The position numbers were made by a program, and so were the translations under genes. The notes under the pieces are model-generated. The model worked only from the letters and a program-made list of their open reading frames with translations, was not told where the DNA came from and made no database searches. DNA of 53,041 bases from DATLXH01 sp035576005 (GTDB lineage: Bacteria > Acidobacteriota > Thermoanaerobaculia > Gp7-AA8), in the NCBI GenBank assembly GCA_035576005.1, contig DATLXH010000025.1, forward strand, positions 1-53,041. The letters are read 5' to 3'. This document shows, piece after piece, positions 1 to 8,589 of this stretch (within the stretch, counting starts at the first letter, position 1; each line of letters starts with the position of its first letter).

Positions 1-386
1 CCGTACGAGTTGATCTGCTCCTCGTGCTGGCGCGTCAGTTTTTCCATGTCACTTACAGGGGTGTGATTCAGCGGGCTTTCCTGCTGGCCGCGTGCATTTC
101 TGTACGGAAACGGCTGGAGCAACGGCACGAGCGGCGCGTGTCTGACTTCTCCCGTGACACGGGTCTGCACTTCCTGTTTCTTGCTTTCTTCCTGTCGCTT
201 GAACAGCTGAAAGATTCCGCCTAACGCCAGGTGCACGATAACTGCAAAGACCACGGACCCGGCGAGAATCCAGAGCACGAGCCGGATGTTGATGTCACTT
301 TCTTCGTGAGTCACTCCCGGTGTCACTCCGCCCGCGACCGCAGAGGATGAGGTCGGCACTTGTCGCTCCTTCACGCCCTCATCCAT
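1..386 (-). CDS. Small membrane protein downstream of actF (partial at left edge)
   Basis: The reading frame starts at an ATG at 386 that overlaps the actF stop by 8 bases and runs off the left edge, so at least 128 residues are seen. The visible part has a hydrophilic N-terminus of about 33 residues, one membrane segment (about residues 34-62, beginning NIRLVLWILAGSVVF), and then a soluble segment containing FPYRNARGQQESPLN and a Met-Glu-Lys-Leu motif near the cut. This looks like the short single-span protein often found after actF and before Sco or cytochrome oxidase genes; that comparison is from memory. Translational overlap with actF suggests coupled expression with alternative complex III. 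The biochemical role is unknown. Confidence that it is a gene is high; the family link is moderate. Confidence 0.75.
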   Translation of the reverse strand, partial: MDEGVKERQVPTSSSAVAGGVTPGVTHEESDINIRLVLWILAGSVVFAVIVHLALGGIFQLFKRQEESKKQEVQTRVTGEVRHAPLVPLLQPFPYRNARGQQESPLNHTPVSDMEKLTRQHEEQINSY

Positions 387-1566
387 GACTCAACGCCTCC
401 TGCACATACTCCTCGTTGAACGGGAGCACCGGGTGCTGCCGCAGGAACCGAAGGAAGAAAAAGAGCCAGAGCCCGCCGAGTCCCACAATCGCCGCTGGAT
501 CCATCCAGTGAACTGAGAACGGAGCAACTGCCTGCTCGGGATGAAAGCCGGGAGCGATGAGCCAGAACACATCGACAGCGCGCATGAGGAGGACGAACAG
601 CGCAACCAGGCCGAGATAGCGGGGATTATCCTTGATGGCGCGAATCAGCAGAACGAAGAAGGGAAGGAAAAAGTGGAAGACGATGAGGAGGGCAGCAATC
701 GTCCCCCATCCTCCACTCATCCTTCGGGTGTACCAGGGCACTTCCTCGCGGATGTTCGCATACCAGATGAGCATGAACTGCGAGAACGCGGTGTAGGCCC
801 AGAGCATCACGAACGCGAAGATGAGATTCCCTAGGTCGCGGAAATGAACCGGTCTGGCGACTGCAGAGATTGGCTCCTCGCGCGACATCAGGACGACCAT
901 CGCACTGGAGAACGCAAGCGCCGAAAGGCAGTTGCCGATGATGAACGAGATTCCGTACATGGTGGAGTACCAGTGCGGCTCGAGCGACATCATCCAGTCG
1001 ATCGATGCGAAGGTGAGCGTGATCGCCATGACGAGCAGTCCCGCTGCGCTCACATGCCTGAGGCGCAGCCCCAGCTCTGGCATCGACGTCTCTTCGTAGC
1101 GCTTCGACCAGCGGTTCAGAAGTGTGGAAAAAAGGATCCAGACCGCAAAGTAGAACGCTGTCCGGACAAGGAAAAACGTCACGTTGAGGTAAGGCGCCTT
1201 CGCATGCAGGACGTGGTCATGCGCTACCAGGTTGTGGTCGGTCCAGATGTAAAGACGCTGCATCCCCAAGGCAAGAGGTATGAACGCGATCGCAAGGAGC
1301 GGAAGAGTCCTGGTCGCGGACTCGAGGGATCGGCGAATCAGAACGCCCCATGTACCTCCGGTCAGGAACTGGATCATGAGGACGCCGAGTGACCCCAGAG
1401 CAATGCCGATCACGAAGATGTATGCGACCAGGTACGAGCGGAAGAATTGTGTTGAGTCGACGAAGGCCCCGATTGCGCAAAGGACGAGACCAATGACTCC
1501 CGCGATCAAGGCGGGCGTTTCCAGTCGGGTAACGCTGGCCGGCACTCCGTGCTCGACGCGCCTCAT
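379..1566 (-). CDS. actF: Alternative complex III subunit ActF (NrfD-like quinol-binding membrane subunit)
   Basis: Integral membrane subunit of about 395 residues, a paralogue of ActC, expected to carry a quinol site and about ten membrane helices. The open frame extends further upstream to 1860, but that part (Arg-rich, no helices) is antisense-like read-through inside actE. The ATG at 1566 overlaps the actE stop as ATGA and is followed by MRRVEHGVPAS and then the first helix, so it is taken as the start. Visible helices include GVIGLVLCAIGAFVDS and LLVMAITLTFASIDWMMSLE, the latter typical of this family. It is the last of the six core Act genes; a small membrane protein follows with an 8-base overlap. 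Role assigned from family and operon position. Confidence 0.93.
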   Translation of the reverse strand: MRRVEHGVPASVTRLETPALIAGVIGLVLCAIGAFVDSTQFFRSYLVAYIFVIGIALGSLGVLMIQFLTGGTWGVLIRRSLESATRTLPLLAIAFIPLALGMQRLYIWTDHNLVAHDHVLHAKAPYLNVTFFLVRTAFYFAVWILFSTLLNRWSKRYEETSMPELGLRLRHVSAAGLLVMAITLTFASIDWMMSLEPHWYSTMYGISFIIGNCLSALAFSSAMVVLMSREEPISAVARPVHFRDLGNLIFAFVMLWAYTAFSQFMLIWYANIREEVPWYTRRMSGGWGTIAALLIVFHFFLPFFVLLIRAIKDNPRYLGLVALFVLLMRAVDVFWLIAPGFHPEQAVAPFSVHWMDPAAIVGLGGLWLFFFLRFLRQHPVLPFNEEYVQEALSHG

Positions 1567-2303
1567 TTTGACTGGCTCCCGCGTTTGAAGCGGCTCTGTT
1601 CCGACGGCGTAAGATCCCCGAGCGCCGCGTTCTGGCTGAACTGGAGAGCGCGGACGTGAGCGACGATTGCCCACCTGTCGTTGACGGGGATCATCGGACC
1701 GTATTTCGGCATCGCGCCATAGCCATTCGTGATCACGTCGAAGATGTGCCCGTCCTTCTTCCCGCGTAACTCGTTCGAGTGAAACGACGTAGGACGGCGA
1801 TAGCCGCGCTGAACGATCATGCCGTCGCCATAGCCGCCGCGACCGTGGCACATCGAGCAATAAATATTGAACCGCTCCTCACCGCGCTTCATGAGATCGT
1901 CGGAGACCTCGAGCGGGATTTGATCGACCAGGACGCCACCCGACTTCCCTGCATGAAGCGCGGAGTCGCTCTTCCAGCCCTGGTAAGGAATGGTTCCGGG
2001 AACGCGCGGCCGCGAAGCAATGCCGTCCGAGAAGAACTTGCTGGCTTCGAGTGGGTCGTACTTTGGCTGATTCGCCATCTTCTGTTGGGGGCGACAGGCG
2101 AGAAGCACAAGGATGAGAAGAAGGCAAAACGCTGAGCCGTATGAACTCGGAAGCGAAAGCTTTGGAGTGCGGCTGCTGCAGCTGCCGCTTTTGAGTCCGA
2201 AGGAAGAGTCACACGACTCCCGGACCGTCGCTGTTCGCGGGATCACCCGAAAGCGGCAGTTGCGACTGCCGCACTCCAAAGCTTCGCTCCTACCATGGAA
2301 CAT
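1563..2303 (-). CDS. actE: Alternative complex III subunit ActE (mono-heme cytochrome c lipoprotein), start disturbed by a repeat
   Basis: ActE is the membrane-anchored mono-heme cytochrome c of alternative complex III, passing electrons towards the terminal oxidase. One heme motif is present (CSMCH, in NIYCSMCHGRGGYGDGM), followed by a Met-containing region (GYGAMPKYGPM) that can supply the second ligand. A hydrophobic stretch ending LLLILVLLAC looks like a lipoprotein signal with a Cys anchor, but that Cys lies about 70 residues after the ATG at 2303. The DNA between is a 135-bp inverted-repeat element (2153-2287), so residues 5-55 of the frame are repeat-derived. No ATG, GTG or TTG lies between the element and the signal peptide. 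Possible starts are the ATG at 2303 (overlapping the actD stop) or a GTG inside the element. The 3' end overlaps actF as ATGA. Confidence 0.88.
   Translation of the reverse strand: MFHGRSEALECGSRNCRFRVIPRTATVRESCDSSFGLKSGSCSSRTPKLSLPSSYGSAFCLLLILVLLACRPQQKMANQPKYDPLEASKFFSDGIASRPRVPGTIPYQGWKSDSALHAGKSGGVLVDQIPLEVSDDLMKRGEERFNIYCSMCHGRGGYGDGMIVQRGYRRPTSFHSNELRGKKDGHIFDVITNGYGAMPKYGPMIPVNDRWAIVAHVRALQFSQNAALGDLTPSEQSRFKRGSQSK
2153..2287. mobile_element. Palindromic MITE-like element, GGAGTGCGGCAG family, copy 1, at the start of actE
   Basis: About 135 bp with inverted ends of roughly 38 bp. The left arm begins GCGAAAGCTTTGGAGTGCGG; the right arm ends CCGCACTCCAAAGCTTCGC. The centre is not palindromic. 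A second copy with nearly the same arms and a different centre lies at 36173-36318. It sits between the actD stop (2290) and the lipoprotein signal of actE, and has an open frame through it in the actE direction. No transposase is encoded. Whether it is an insertion element or a REP-like hairpin unit cannot be decided from two copies. Confidence 0.8.
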
Positions 2304-2829
2304 CGTTCACCTCGAGCGGCTTCAGAGTTTCCAGAAATGCGCGCGTCTTCGCTCGATCAAACTTCGGGTCGCGCGACTGGATCGCCAGAAAAAACTGATC
2401 GCGACTCGCCAGCACAAATCGTTTGATGTTGAACACAGGGTGATACGGCATCGGCAGGCCGTTGAGAGCCAGCATGCCGAATACAGCGGACAAGGCTCCT
2501 CCAAGAACGGTCGTCTCGAACGTAATCGGAATCCACGCCGGCCAGCTGTTATGCGGCTTCCCGCCTATGAGCATCGGGTAGGAGATGACGTTGGCGTACC
2601 ACTGCATGAAGAAGCCGCCCAGCCCACCAACCAGGGCGCCGATGAGCACCAAGAGTGGCAGCTTCGAATGGTGAAAGCCGACAGCCTCCGACAGACCTTC
2701 AATCGGAAACGGTGAGAAGGCGTCCATCTCTGTATAGCCGGCCTCGCGCGCCTTGTTTGCCGCATCGATGAGGCTCTGCGGATCGTCAAACTCCGCCATC
2801 AGGCCGTAGGTCGGAAACTTGTGCTTCAT
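2290..2829 (-). CDS. actD: Alternative complex III subunit ActD (DUF3341)
   Basis: A 179-residue membrane subunit of alternative complex III. It opens with the family-typical MKHKFPTYGLMAEFDDPQSL, predicted as a small cytoplasmic domain that compares gradients between two helices in this family (family knowledge, not visible function). Two membrane segments are seen: LPLLVLIGALVGGLGGFFMQ (about residues 62-85) and a second around TTVLGGALSAVFGMLALNGL (about 110-130). Length is normal for DUF3341. The start ATG at 2829 overlaps the actC stop by 4 bases. Downstream, its stop is followed within a few bases by the palindromic element that separates it from actE. Confidence 0.93.
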   Translation of the reverse strand: MKHKFPTYGLMAEFDDPQSLIDAANKAREAGYTEMDAFSPFPIEGLSEAVGFHHSKLPLLVLIGALVGGLGGFFMQWYANVISYPMLIGGKPHNSWPAWIPITFETTVLGGALSAVFGMLALNGLPMPYHPVFNIKRFVLASRDQFFLAIQSRDPKFDRAKTRAFLETLKPLEVNDVPW

Positions 2830-4229
2830 CCTTCCTCCTCCTTGTGATGCACTTCCGCTTCAGGCAGAAGAGTCCGCATCTCGAAGATCGAGATGATCGG
2901 GAGGAACCGGATGAAAAGGAAAAGCAGGAAGAGGAAAAGACCGATGGTCCCGATGAAGAGACTCCATTCCCAATGCGTCGGTGAGTACATGCCCCACGCT
3001 GACGGAAGGTAGTCGCGATGAAGACTCGTCACAATGATGACGAAGCGCTCGAGCCACATTCCAATGTTGATGACGATGGCGACGAACCAGAGAAAGACCG
3101 TGTTCGTCCGGACTTGTTTGAACCAGAGCAATTGCGGAGTCACGATGTTACAAAGGAGCAGGAGTGCGTACGACCACCAGTAGGGGCCGGTCATCCGATT
3201 TTTGATCATGTACTTTTCAAAATCGTTTCCGCTGTACCAGGAGTAAAAGATCTCCATCGAATAGGCATAGGCCACGATCAGACCTGTGGCCAGCAGCACC
3301 TTCGCCATATTCTCGATGTGACGCATGGTGATGAAGTCCTGGAGTCCAAACGCCTTCCGCACAGGAATCGTGAGCGTCAGCACCATCGCGAAGCCGGAAA
3401 AGATTGCGCCTGCCACAAAGTACGGCGGAAACATCGTCGAATGCCAGCCGGGAACGACGGAGGTCGCGAAGTCGAAGCTCACGACCGTGTGAACGGAAAG
3501 AACGAGCGGAGTCGCGAGACCCGCCAGCAGGAGATAGGCGGTCTCATAGCGGTGCCAGTGCTTCGCCGAGCCGCGCCAACCCATTGAGAGCGCGCCGTAC
3601 ACCATCCTGAATACCGGATTCTTTGCGCGGTCACGCAGGGTCGCAAGATCTGGGATCAATCCGACGTACCAGAAGAGCAGTGAGACCGTCGCGTAGGTCG
3701 AGATTGCGAACACATCCCACGCGAGCGGGCTTCGAAACTGTGGCCACAACCCCATCGTGTTCGGATACGGCAGCATCCAGTACGCAAAGTACGGTCGCCC
3801 GACGTGGAGGAGCGGGAAGAGCCCGGCGCATGCGACAGCAAACAGCGTCATCGCTTCCGCGAAACGATTGATCGATGTCCGCCACTGCTGTTTGAGCAGG
3901 AGGAGTACAGCCGAGATCAATGTCCCCGCGTGTCCGATCCCCACCCACCATACGAAGTTGGTGATGTCGAAGGCCCACATGACCGGGTTGTTGATGCCCC
4001 AGATCCCGATCCCGAAGATGAAGAGCGCCCCGATGGAAACCAGGAGCACGTTGACGAGAAGGAAGGAGATCGTGAACCCGATCCACCAGCCGATCGGCGT
4101 CTTCTTTTTGAGGACGAGCGAGCTGATGTGATCCGTCACCGACCCGAACGTGTGACCCGGCGCAAGCGTCGGCACCTCGGCGAAGCGGTCCTTCGCGACC
4201 TCAGCGTGCGGTTCTGCTTCCACACTCAC
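2826..4229 (-). CDS. actC: Alternative complex III subunit ActC (NrfD-like quinol-binding membrane subunit)
   Basis: A 467-residue NrfD/PsrC-type integral membrane protein with about ten helices. In alternative complex III it binds menaquinol at the periplasmic side next to ActB. Recognisable features are the N-terminal KKTPIGWWIGFTISFLLVNV, GINNPVMWAFDITNFVWWVG with the conserved region before GHAGTLISAVLLL, and GRPYFAYWMLPYPNTMGLWP. The C-terminal tail is Glu/His rich and cytoplasmic or periplasmic. ATG at 4229 overlaps the actB stop by 4 bases (GTGA/ATGA type junction), supporting translational coupling. Length matches the family. No unusual features in the coding region. Confidence 0.95.
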   Translation of the reverse strand: MSVEAEPHAEVAKDRFAEVPTLAPGHTFGSVTDHISSLVLKKKTPIGWWIGFTISFLLVNVLLVSIGALFIFGIGIWGINNPVMWAFDITNFVWWVGIGHAGTLISAVLLLLKQQWRTSINRFAEAMTLFAVACAGLFPLLHVGRPYFAYWMLPYPNTMGLWPQFRSPLAWDVFAISTYATVSLLFWYVGLIPDLATLRDRAKNPVFRMVYGALSMGWRGSAKHWHRYETAYLLLAGLATPLVLSVHTVVSFDFATSVVPGWHSTMFPPYFVAGAIFSGFAMVLTLTIPVRKAFGLQDFITMRHIENMAKVLLATGLIVAYAYSMEIFYSWYSGNDFEKYMIKNRMTGPYWWSYALLLLCNIVTPQLLWFKQVRTNTVFLWFVAIVINIGMWLERFVIIVTSLHRDYLPSAWGMYSPTHWEWSLFIGTIGLFLFLLFLFIRFLPIISIFEMRTLLPEAEVHHKEEEG

Positions 4230-7200
4230 GGGTGCTTCTCCCCTGCGGCATTGTGGCCGGACATTCCAATGTCAGGCTTGGAGTCGGAAGGATGCCGGAC
4301 ATTGGAATGTCCGGCCACAGCAAGTTCACGGTTCGGATTCCTGACAGTCGGTAGATACGTGACTCGCGGTTGTGTATTCAGCTCGGCCAGCAGACCGTAG
4401 TTGCCCGGCTCCGCTTTCGCGAGTGAAACCTGACTTTTCTTGTCATGAATGTTCCCGAAGACAATCGCCTGGGTCGGACACGCAGACTGGCAGGCGGTCG
4501 TGACTTCGCCATCCCGGATCGTCCGCCCTTCGACCTCTGCGTTGATGCGGGCTTCGTTCACCCGCTGCACGCAGAACGTGCACTTTTCCATGACGCCGCG
4601 AGAGCGAACCGTGACATCAGGGTTCCGCATCGGCTTGAGACTTTCTGTCTTGTAATCCGAATAGTCGAAGAAGTTGAATCGGCGCACCTTGTAGGGACAG
4701 TTGTTCGAGCAGTACTTCGTCCCCACGCAGCGGTTGTACGTCATCTCGTTGATCCCTTCGGGGCTGTGAGTCGTCGCCTCGACGGGACACACCGGCTCAC
4801 ACGGGGCGTTCTCACAGTGCATGCAGGGAACCGGGATGTTGTACGAACCCTCGGGGTTTTCAGGACTACCTTTGAAGTAATGGTCGATTCGGAGCCAGTG
4901 CATCTCGCGTCCGATCAGCATTTCTTTTTTTCCAACGACAGCAATGTTGTTCTCGGCCTGACAGGCGATGACGCATCCATTACACCCGGTGCAGACACTG
5001 GTGTCGATCGACATTCCCCATGCATAGCCATCTTTCGGAAGCATGTCGGGATAGAAGGAGGGACCCTTGAGTTGATGATCGTGGAGACCTTCCGGTGCCA
5101 GGCGCGGACTCTCGCGAAATTGCTCGATCGTTCCGCTTCGAACGATGTCGCGTCCTTCCATGTACTGGTGGAGCTGCGTGCAGGCGAGCCGCCTTACCGC
5201 TCCGGTCTTTCGGACCTCGACCCCGCGGCCGATCCATGGAGAGTCAGATGTTCGGATCGCGTAGGCATTGAATCCAGTTCCTGTTCCCACCTTGCCGGCT
5301 CGGGAGCGACCGTGCCCGAAGTAGACCGTGATGCTGTCATCAGCGTGACCGGGAACGATCCAGACCGGCGCTTCGACTGCGAGTCCTGCACGACGGAGCT
5401 CCAGAACCTGTTCGTTCGAGACTGCGAGCCGAGCCGCAGTTGCAGGACTCATGAGCGCGGCGTTGTCCCATGTCAGCTTCGTCATGGGCTTCGGCAACTC
5501 CTGCAGCCAGCCGTTGTTCGCGAACCGCCCGTCGTGAATCATCGGATCGGGCTTGAATACGAGCTCGAGCTCCCCTTTCGGAAGCGCGACCGCCGCGGGG
5601 GCCGTCGCGGACGACGGCGCGCCACCTGGATTCATCTGAGGGAATACCGATCCCGAGATGAAGCCGGCGTTGAGCGACTTCTGCCACGTAGCATCGAAAT
5701 CGCCGGCCATCTGCGTCCGCCAGAAGTTCCGAACGATCTCATACGGCTCGTTACTGTCCTCGGCGAGGATTGCGAGAATCTCATGCTGCGATCTCCCGCC
5801 GTAAAGGGGAGCAATCATCGGCTGTACGATCGACACGGTCCCATCGAAGGAGCGCGCGTCACTCCACTCCTCGAGGAAATGCGCCTGCGGAATGTGCCAG
5901 TGCGAACGCTCTGAGGTCTCGTCGTAGTAAAGACTCAGGTGCGCCCGAAAGCCCACTTTGTCCATCGCCTTTGCAAAACGCAGATCGCCTGGAGCGTTGA
6001 AGGCGGGGTTACCGCCGAGGATGAGGAGAGTCTCGACGCGTCCGGCATTCATGTCGGCGACGAGCCTGCGCAGAGAGTCGTTCTGATTGACAGTAGATTC
6101 GACGAGAGGCGCGGTGTAGTAGACGGTCTGACCTACATTTCCGAGGGCGGCGTTGATCGCATGCGCGAGCGCATGGACGGCCGGGGGTTGATGGTCGCCG
6201 GCGATGACGATGCTCGCACCACGCGCTGCCTGCAGATCGCGCGCGACAGCGGCGATGAATTCTCCGTGCGCCGAAGCTGTTGCCGCTCCGCCGAGTCCTA
6301 CTGCCCCAGCCAGCCCTCTTGCAAACGCGTCGATGTCGGACGAGCGCAGGGGTAGCCGGTGATCGGCAACCGAGCCGGTGGCCGTCAGCATCGATTCAAT
6401 CGAATAGAGCCGATTCATCTCCTGCTTCTCACGTCTGACACGGCGCGCACTCATGAAGTCGCGTGCGTAACGCAGATGCCCGGAGCCGCATGACAGCATG
6501 TCCGCGTCGAGCGCCACGACGACCTTCGCCTTGTCGAAACGATAAACGGTGTTGGCGTACGACCCGAAGGCCGCGCGCGAGCCTTCCATCACATTGTCAT
6601 TTCCTGCCGGCTCGTACTGGTGCCACTGGGCCTTCGGGTAAAGAGTCAGGAACGTTTTTACCTGCGAGGCCAGAGTCGGCGATACGATCGATTCGCTCAG
6701 GACCCTGACGCCCCCACCACCATTTACTTTCTGACCTGCGAGCATCCCCTGCAGAGCGCTCTGGAATGACTCCCACGTGGAGGTGTCTCCAAGGTACCGG
6801 AGAGTCTGTGAGCGGTCGGGATCATAGAGCCCGAGGATTGCGGCCTGGGAGAACGGATCCGTGCCGCCGAGGCTTGAGGGATGCTGCGGGTTTCCTTCGA
6901 TCTTCGTTGGTCGGCCCATGTGAGTCTCAACGAGCAGTCCGGTCGATGAACCGCCTAGTGTCATCGCAGTCGCAAAGAACAGTGGACGTCCCGGAATGAC
7001 ATCTTCGGGAGCATTGACGTAGGGAACTAGATGTTTTGCTTCGCGAGGTGAGCAGGCCGCGAGACCGCCGAGAGCGAGGGAGGCACCCATCAGGCGCAGG
7101 AAGTCGCGTCGGTCGACGCCTCGACTCAGGGCCGATGACTCTTGCGGAAACTCGCGGTGAAGAAATTCGTCGAACGCTTCCGGATCGAGCGATAGTTCTT

Positions 7201-7288
7201 CGATGCTTCGCCAGAAATCGCGTCCTTCACCAGCGTCGAGTCGAGCGCGGAACGTGGCGATGTCGAGATACGGATTCAAGTCACTCAC
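4226..7288 (-). CDS. actB: Alternative complex III subunit ActB (iron-sulfur/molybdopterin-fold fusion) with repeat-encoded C-terminus
   Basis: About 1020 residues. The N-terminal molybdopterin-oxidoreductase-like domain (which binds no cofactor in this family) is fused to a ferredoxin-type domain with three [4Fe-4S] and one [3Fe-4S] cluster. Cys motifs seen include CTGCNGCVIACQ, CMHCENAPCEPVCP, CVGTKYCSNNCP, and CTFC paired with ACQSACP. A Tat-like motif, RRDFLRLMG, is at residues 60-68 followed by SLALGGLAAC, so export and lipid anchoring are likely. The open frame begins at 7399 inside a palindromic repeat; the GTG at 7288 (VSDLNPYLD) matches the usual N-terminus and is preferred. The last ~31 residues (after NPNREL) are encoded by another copy of that repeat (4252-4319), so the natural C-terminus is extended. 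It overlaps actC by 4 bases. Confidence 0.94.
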   Translation of the reverse strand: MSDLNPYLDIATFRARLDAGEGRDFWRSIEELSLDPEAFDEFLHREFPQESSALSRGVDRRDFLRLMGASLALGGLAACSPREAKHLVPYVNAPEDVIPGRPLFFATAMTLGGSSTGLLVETHMGRPTKIEGNPQHPSSLGGTDPFSQAAILGLYDPDRSQTLRYLGDTSTWESFQSALQGMLAGQKVNGGGGVRVLSESIVSPTLASQVKTFLTLYPKAQWHQYEPAGNDNVMEGSRAAFGSYANTVYRFDKAKVVVALDADMLSCGSGHLRYARDFMSARRVRREKQEMNRLYSIESMLTATGSVADHRLPLRSSDIDAFARGLAGAVGLGGAATASAHGEFIAAVARDLQAARGASIVIAGDHQPPAVHALAHAINAALGNVGQTVYYTAPLVESTVNQNDSLRRLVADMNAGRVETLLILGGNPAFNAPGDLRFAKAMDKVGFRAHLSLYYDETSERSHWHIPQAHFLEEWSDARSFDGTVSIVQPMIAPLYGGRSQHEILAILAEDSNEPYEIVRNFWRTQMAGDFDATWQKSLNAGFISGSVFPQMNPGGAPSSATAPAAVALPKGELELVFKPDPMIHDGRFANNGWLQELPKPMTKLTWDNAALMSPATAARLAVSNEQVLELRRAGLAVEAPVWIVPGHADDSITVYFGHGRSRAGKVGTGTGFNAYAIRTSDSPWIGRGVEVRKTGAVRRLACTQLHQYMEGRDIVRSGTIEQFRESPRLAPEGLHDHQLKGPSFYPDMLPKDGYAWGMSIDTSVCTGCNGCVIACQAENNIAVVGKKEMLIGREMHWLRIDHYFKGSPENPEGSYNIPVPCMHCENAPCEPVCPVEATTHSPEGINEMTYNRCVGTKYCSNNCPYKVRRFNFFDYSDYKTESLKPMRNPDVTVRSRGVMEKCTFCVQRVNEARINAEVEGRTIRDGEVTTACQSACPTQAIVFGNIHDKKSQVSLAKAEPGNYGLLAELNTQPRVTYLPTVRNPNRELAVAGHSNVRHPSDSKPDIGMSGHNAAGEKHP
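4252..4319. repeat. Family-1 palindrome (TGTGGCCGGACATTCC ends), copy A, inside the 3' end of actB
   Basis: 68 bp. Begins TGTGGCCGGACATTCCAATG and ends in the complementary sequence GGAATGTCCGGCCACA, with a short centre. Each arm is itself a near-palindrome. Other copies or halves occur at 7314, 33498, 38152, 39647 and 52806. In this copy the DNA is translated as the last part of ActB, including the peptide AGHSNVRHPSDSKPDIGMSG. Confidence 0.9.
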
Positions 7289-7313
7289 CGTGAGTTCACC
7301 ACCGGCTGGCGAT

Positions 7314-7396
7314 TGTGGCCGGACATTCCAATGTCCGGCGGGTTGCGCGATATCACCTTCGAAGACAGAAGCCTGACATTGGAATGTCCGGCCACA
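7314..7396. repeat. Family-1 palindrome, copy B, between actA and actB
   Basis: 83 bp with the same TGTGGCCGGACATTCCAATG end and its inverse at the right end; the centre differs from copy A. It lies 25 bp upstream of the chosen GTG start of actB and 84 bp after the actA stop. It keeps an open frame into actB, which is why the longest open frame of actB begins inside it. Confidence 0.9.
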
Positions 7397-7479
7397 CAAA
7401 GCCGAGCCTGGCAGGGCGTGGGGCCGACACCCACCCGCAACTTCGAAACTCCGATTCGTTCACCCATTTCCATCGCGCC

Positions 7480-8124
7480 TCAGTAGTGGCAGACCGAGCA
7501 GTTCGTCTTGCTCTGGATTCCGTACTGCCTGACAAGCTGCGGACCAAGCGTTGCCTGATCGGGAGACTGCCAGGCCAGATTAAATACCTGCTCGCGCGGC
7601 CTGACGTGCTTTTCAGGGGCGCGATGGCACTCGAGACACCACTCCATCGTCATCGGTTTGTCCTGATAGGTGAGCTGCATCTTGTCGACGCGCCCGTGAC
7701 AGGAAACGCAACCGATCCCTTTCTTCACGTGAATACTGTGATTGAAATGAACGTAGTCGCCGAGGTTGTGCACGCGCGTCCAGACCACAGGTTTACCGCT
7801 TTTGTAGCTGGCTCGGATCGGCTCGAGCATCTCGGCACCCGTCCAGATCTGTGAGTGGCAGTTCATGCAGGTCGACGTGGGGGGAATGCCGGCGAAGGAT
7901 GAGGTTTCAACTGTTGTGTGGCAGTAACGGCAATCGATGCCGAGGCCCGCTACATGATGCTGGTGGCTGAAGGGAACCGGCTGTGCCTGCCTGATCCCCT
8001 GCTGCGTGACGATTGGGGACCGATTGATCATACCGACGACCCAGAGGACGAACGCAACGAAGAAAAGCCCGCCGAAGATGCTGAAGCGAGCGAGAGTATT
8101 CGTGCTCCGGTGAAAAATCTGCAT
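7480..8124 (-). CDS. actA: Alternative complex III subunit ActA (pentaheme cytochrome c)
   Basis: A 214-residue multiheme cytochrome c, first gene of the operon. Five CxxCH motifs are seen: CRYCH (65-69), CMNCH (86-90), CVSCH (139-143), CLECH (163-167) and CSVCH (209-213, one residue before the end). One N-terminal membrane anchor lies at about residues 14-33 (FSIFGGLFFVAFVLWVVGMI) with an uncleaved-signal look, so the heme domain is outside the cytoplasmic membrane. Five hemes and this length are standard for ActA. Heme attachment would be done by the Ccm system encoded just beyond 9390. A family-1 palindrome separates it from actB. The start ATG at 8124 is the only one before the anchor. 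Confidence 0.95.
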   Translation of the reverse strand: MQIFHRSTNTLARFSIFGGLFFVAFVLWVVGMINRSPIVTQQGIRQAQPVPFSHQHHVAGLGIDCRYCHTTVETSSFAGIPPTSTCMNCHSQIWTGAEMLEPIRASYKSGKPVVWTRVHNLGDYVHFNHSIHVKKGIGCVSCHGRVDKMQLTYQDKPMTMEWCLECHRAPEKHVRPREQVFNLAWQSPDQATLGPQLVRQYGIQSKTNCSVCHY

Positions 8125-8348
8125 CGTGCTCTACCGATTGCTCAATCTGCGGAGTAAACGCGGCTGTAGGGATGGATCGAATCAGCAGCTTTGAAGGGAT
8201 TGTTCGCGTCTCGCATCAAGAGGGCGGGAGACGCTCCAGCATAGTCGCTCACCCCCCTGTCAGATGCAAGTGAATTTTTTCACAAGGGGGTGCCGTGAGG
8301 CCGAGGTGAGTCACTCTCTCACTCAGGGAAAAGGTCCTCATGAGGGAC

Positions 8349-8395
8349 TTCCAGCCGCTGTAAGCGGCGAGAGATCCGTAGCACCCGGCTTCAGC
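8349..8395. repeat. CACCCGGCTTCAGC-family repeat (partial copy)
   Basis: Contains a small hairpin (CCGCTGTAAGCGG) followed by GTAGCACCCGGCTTCAGC and then breaks off without the second half of the larger palindrome. Similar to 8590-8646 and to both arms of 49203-49414. Confidence 0.7.
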
Positions 8396-8426
8396 GCTTG
8401 TTGCCCAACTCGCTGTCACCAGCGAC

Positions 8427-8533
8427 TCGTCATCCTGCGCGAATGCGAAGGATCTCAAAATACGGAGCCTGTTGATTTCACGGGGTCGCATTTTGAGATC
8501 CTTCGTCGCAAAAGCGCTCCTCAGGATGACGAG
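8427..8533. repeat. GTCATCCTG-family long hairpin, copy 1
   Basis: About 107 bp imperfect inverted repeat. The left arm starts CGTCATCCTG and contains GAAGGATCTCAAAAT; the right arm carries ATTTTGAGATCCTTCGTCGC and ends CTCAGGATGACGAG. Another copy (17123-17236) is the body of the 216-bp element between ccmA and the HEAT/cyclophilin gene. It is flanked by two CACCCGGCTTCAGC-family units. Confidence 0.8.
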
Positions 8534-8589
8534 CGTTGTTTTTGGGGAGTTGAACAACAAGCCTTCAGCTGGATGAACCCGCGTGAAGA

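Noticed and set aside
4445..5914. 489-residue plus-strand open frame
   Set aside because: It lies entirely antisense to actB, is Arg/His/Val rich without domains or membrane segments, and disappears as an artefact of GC-rich codon structure.
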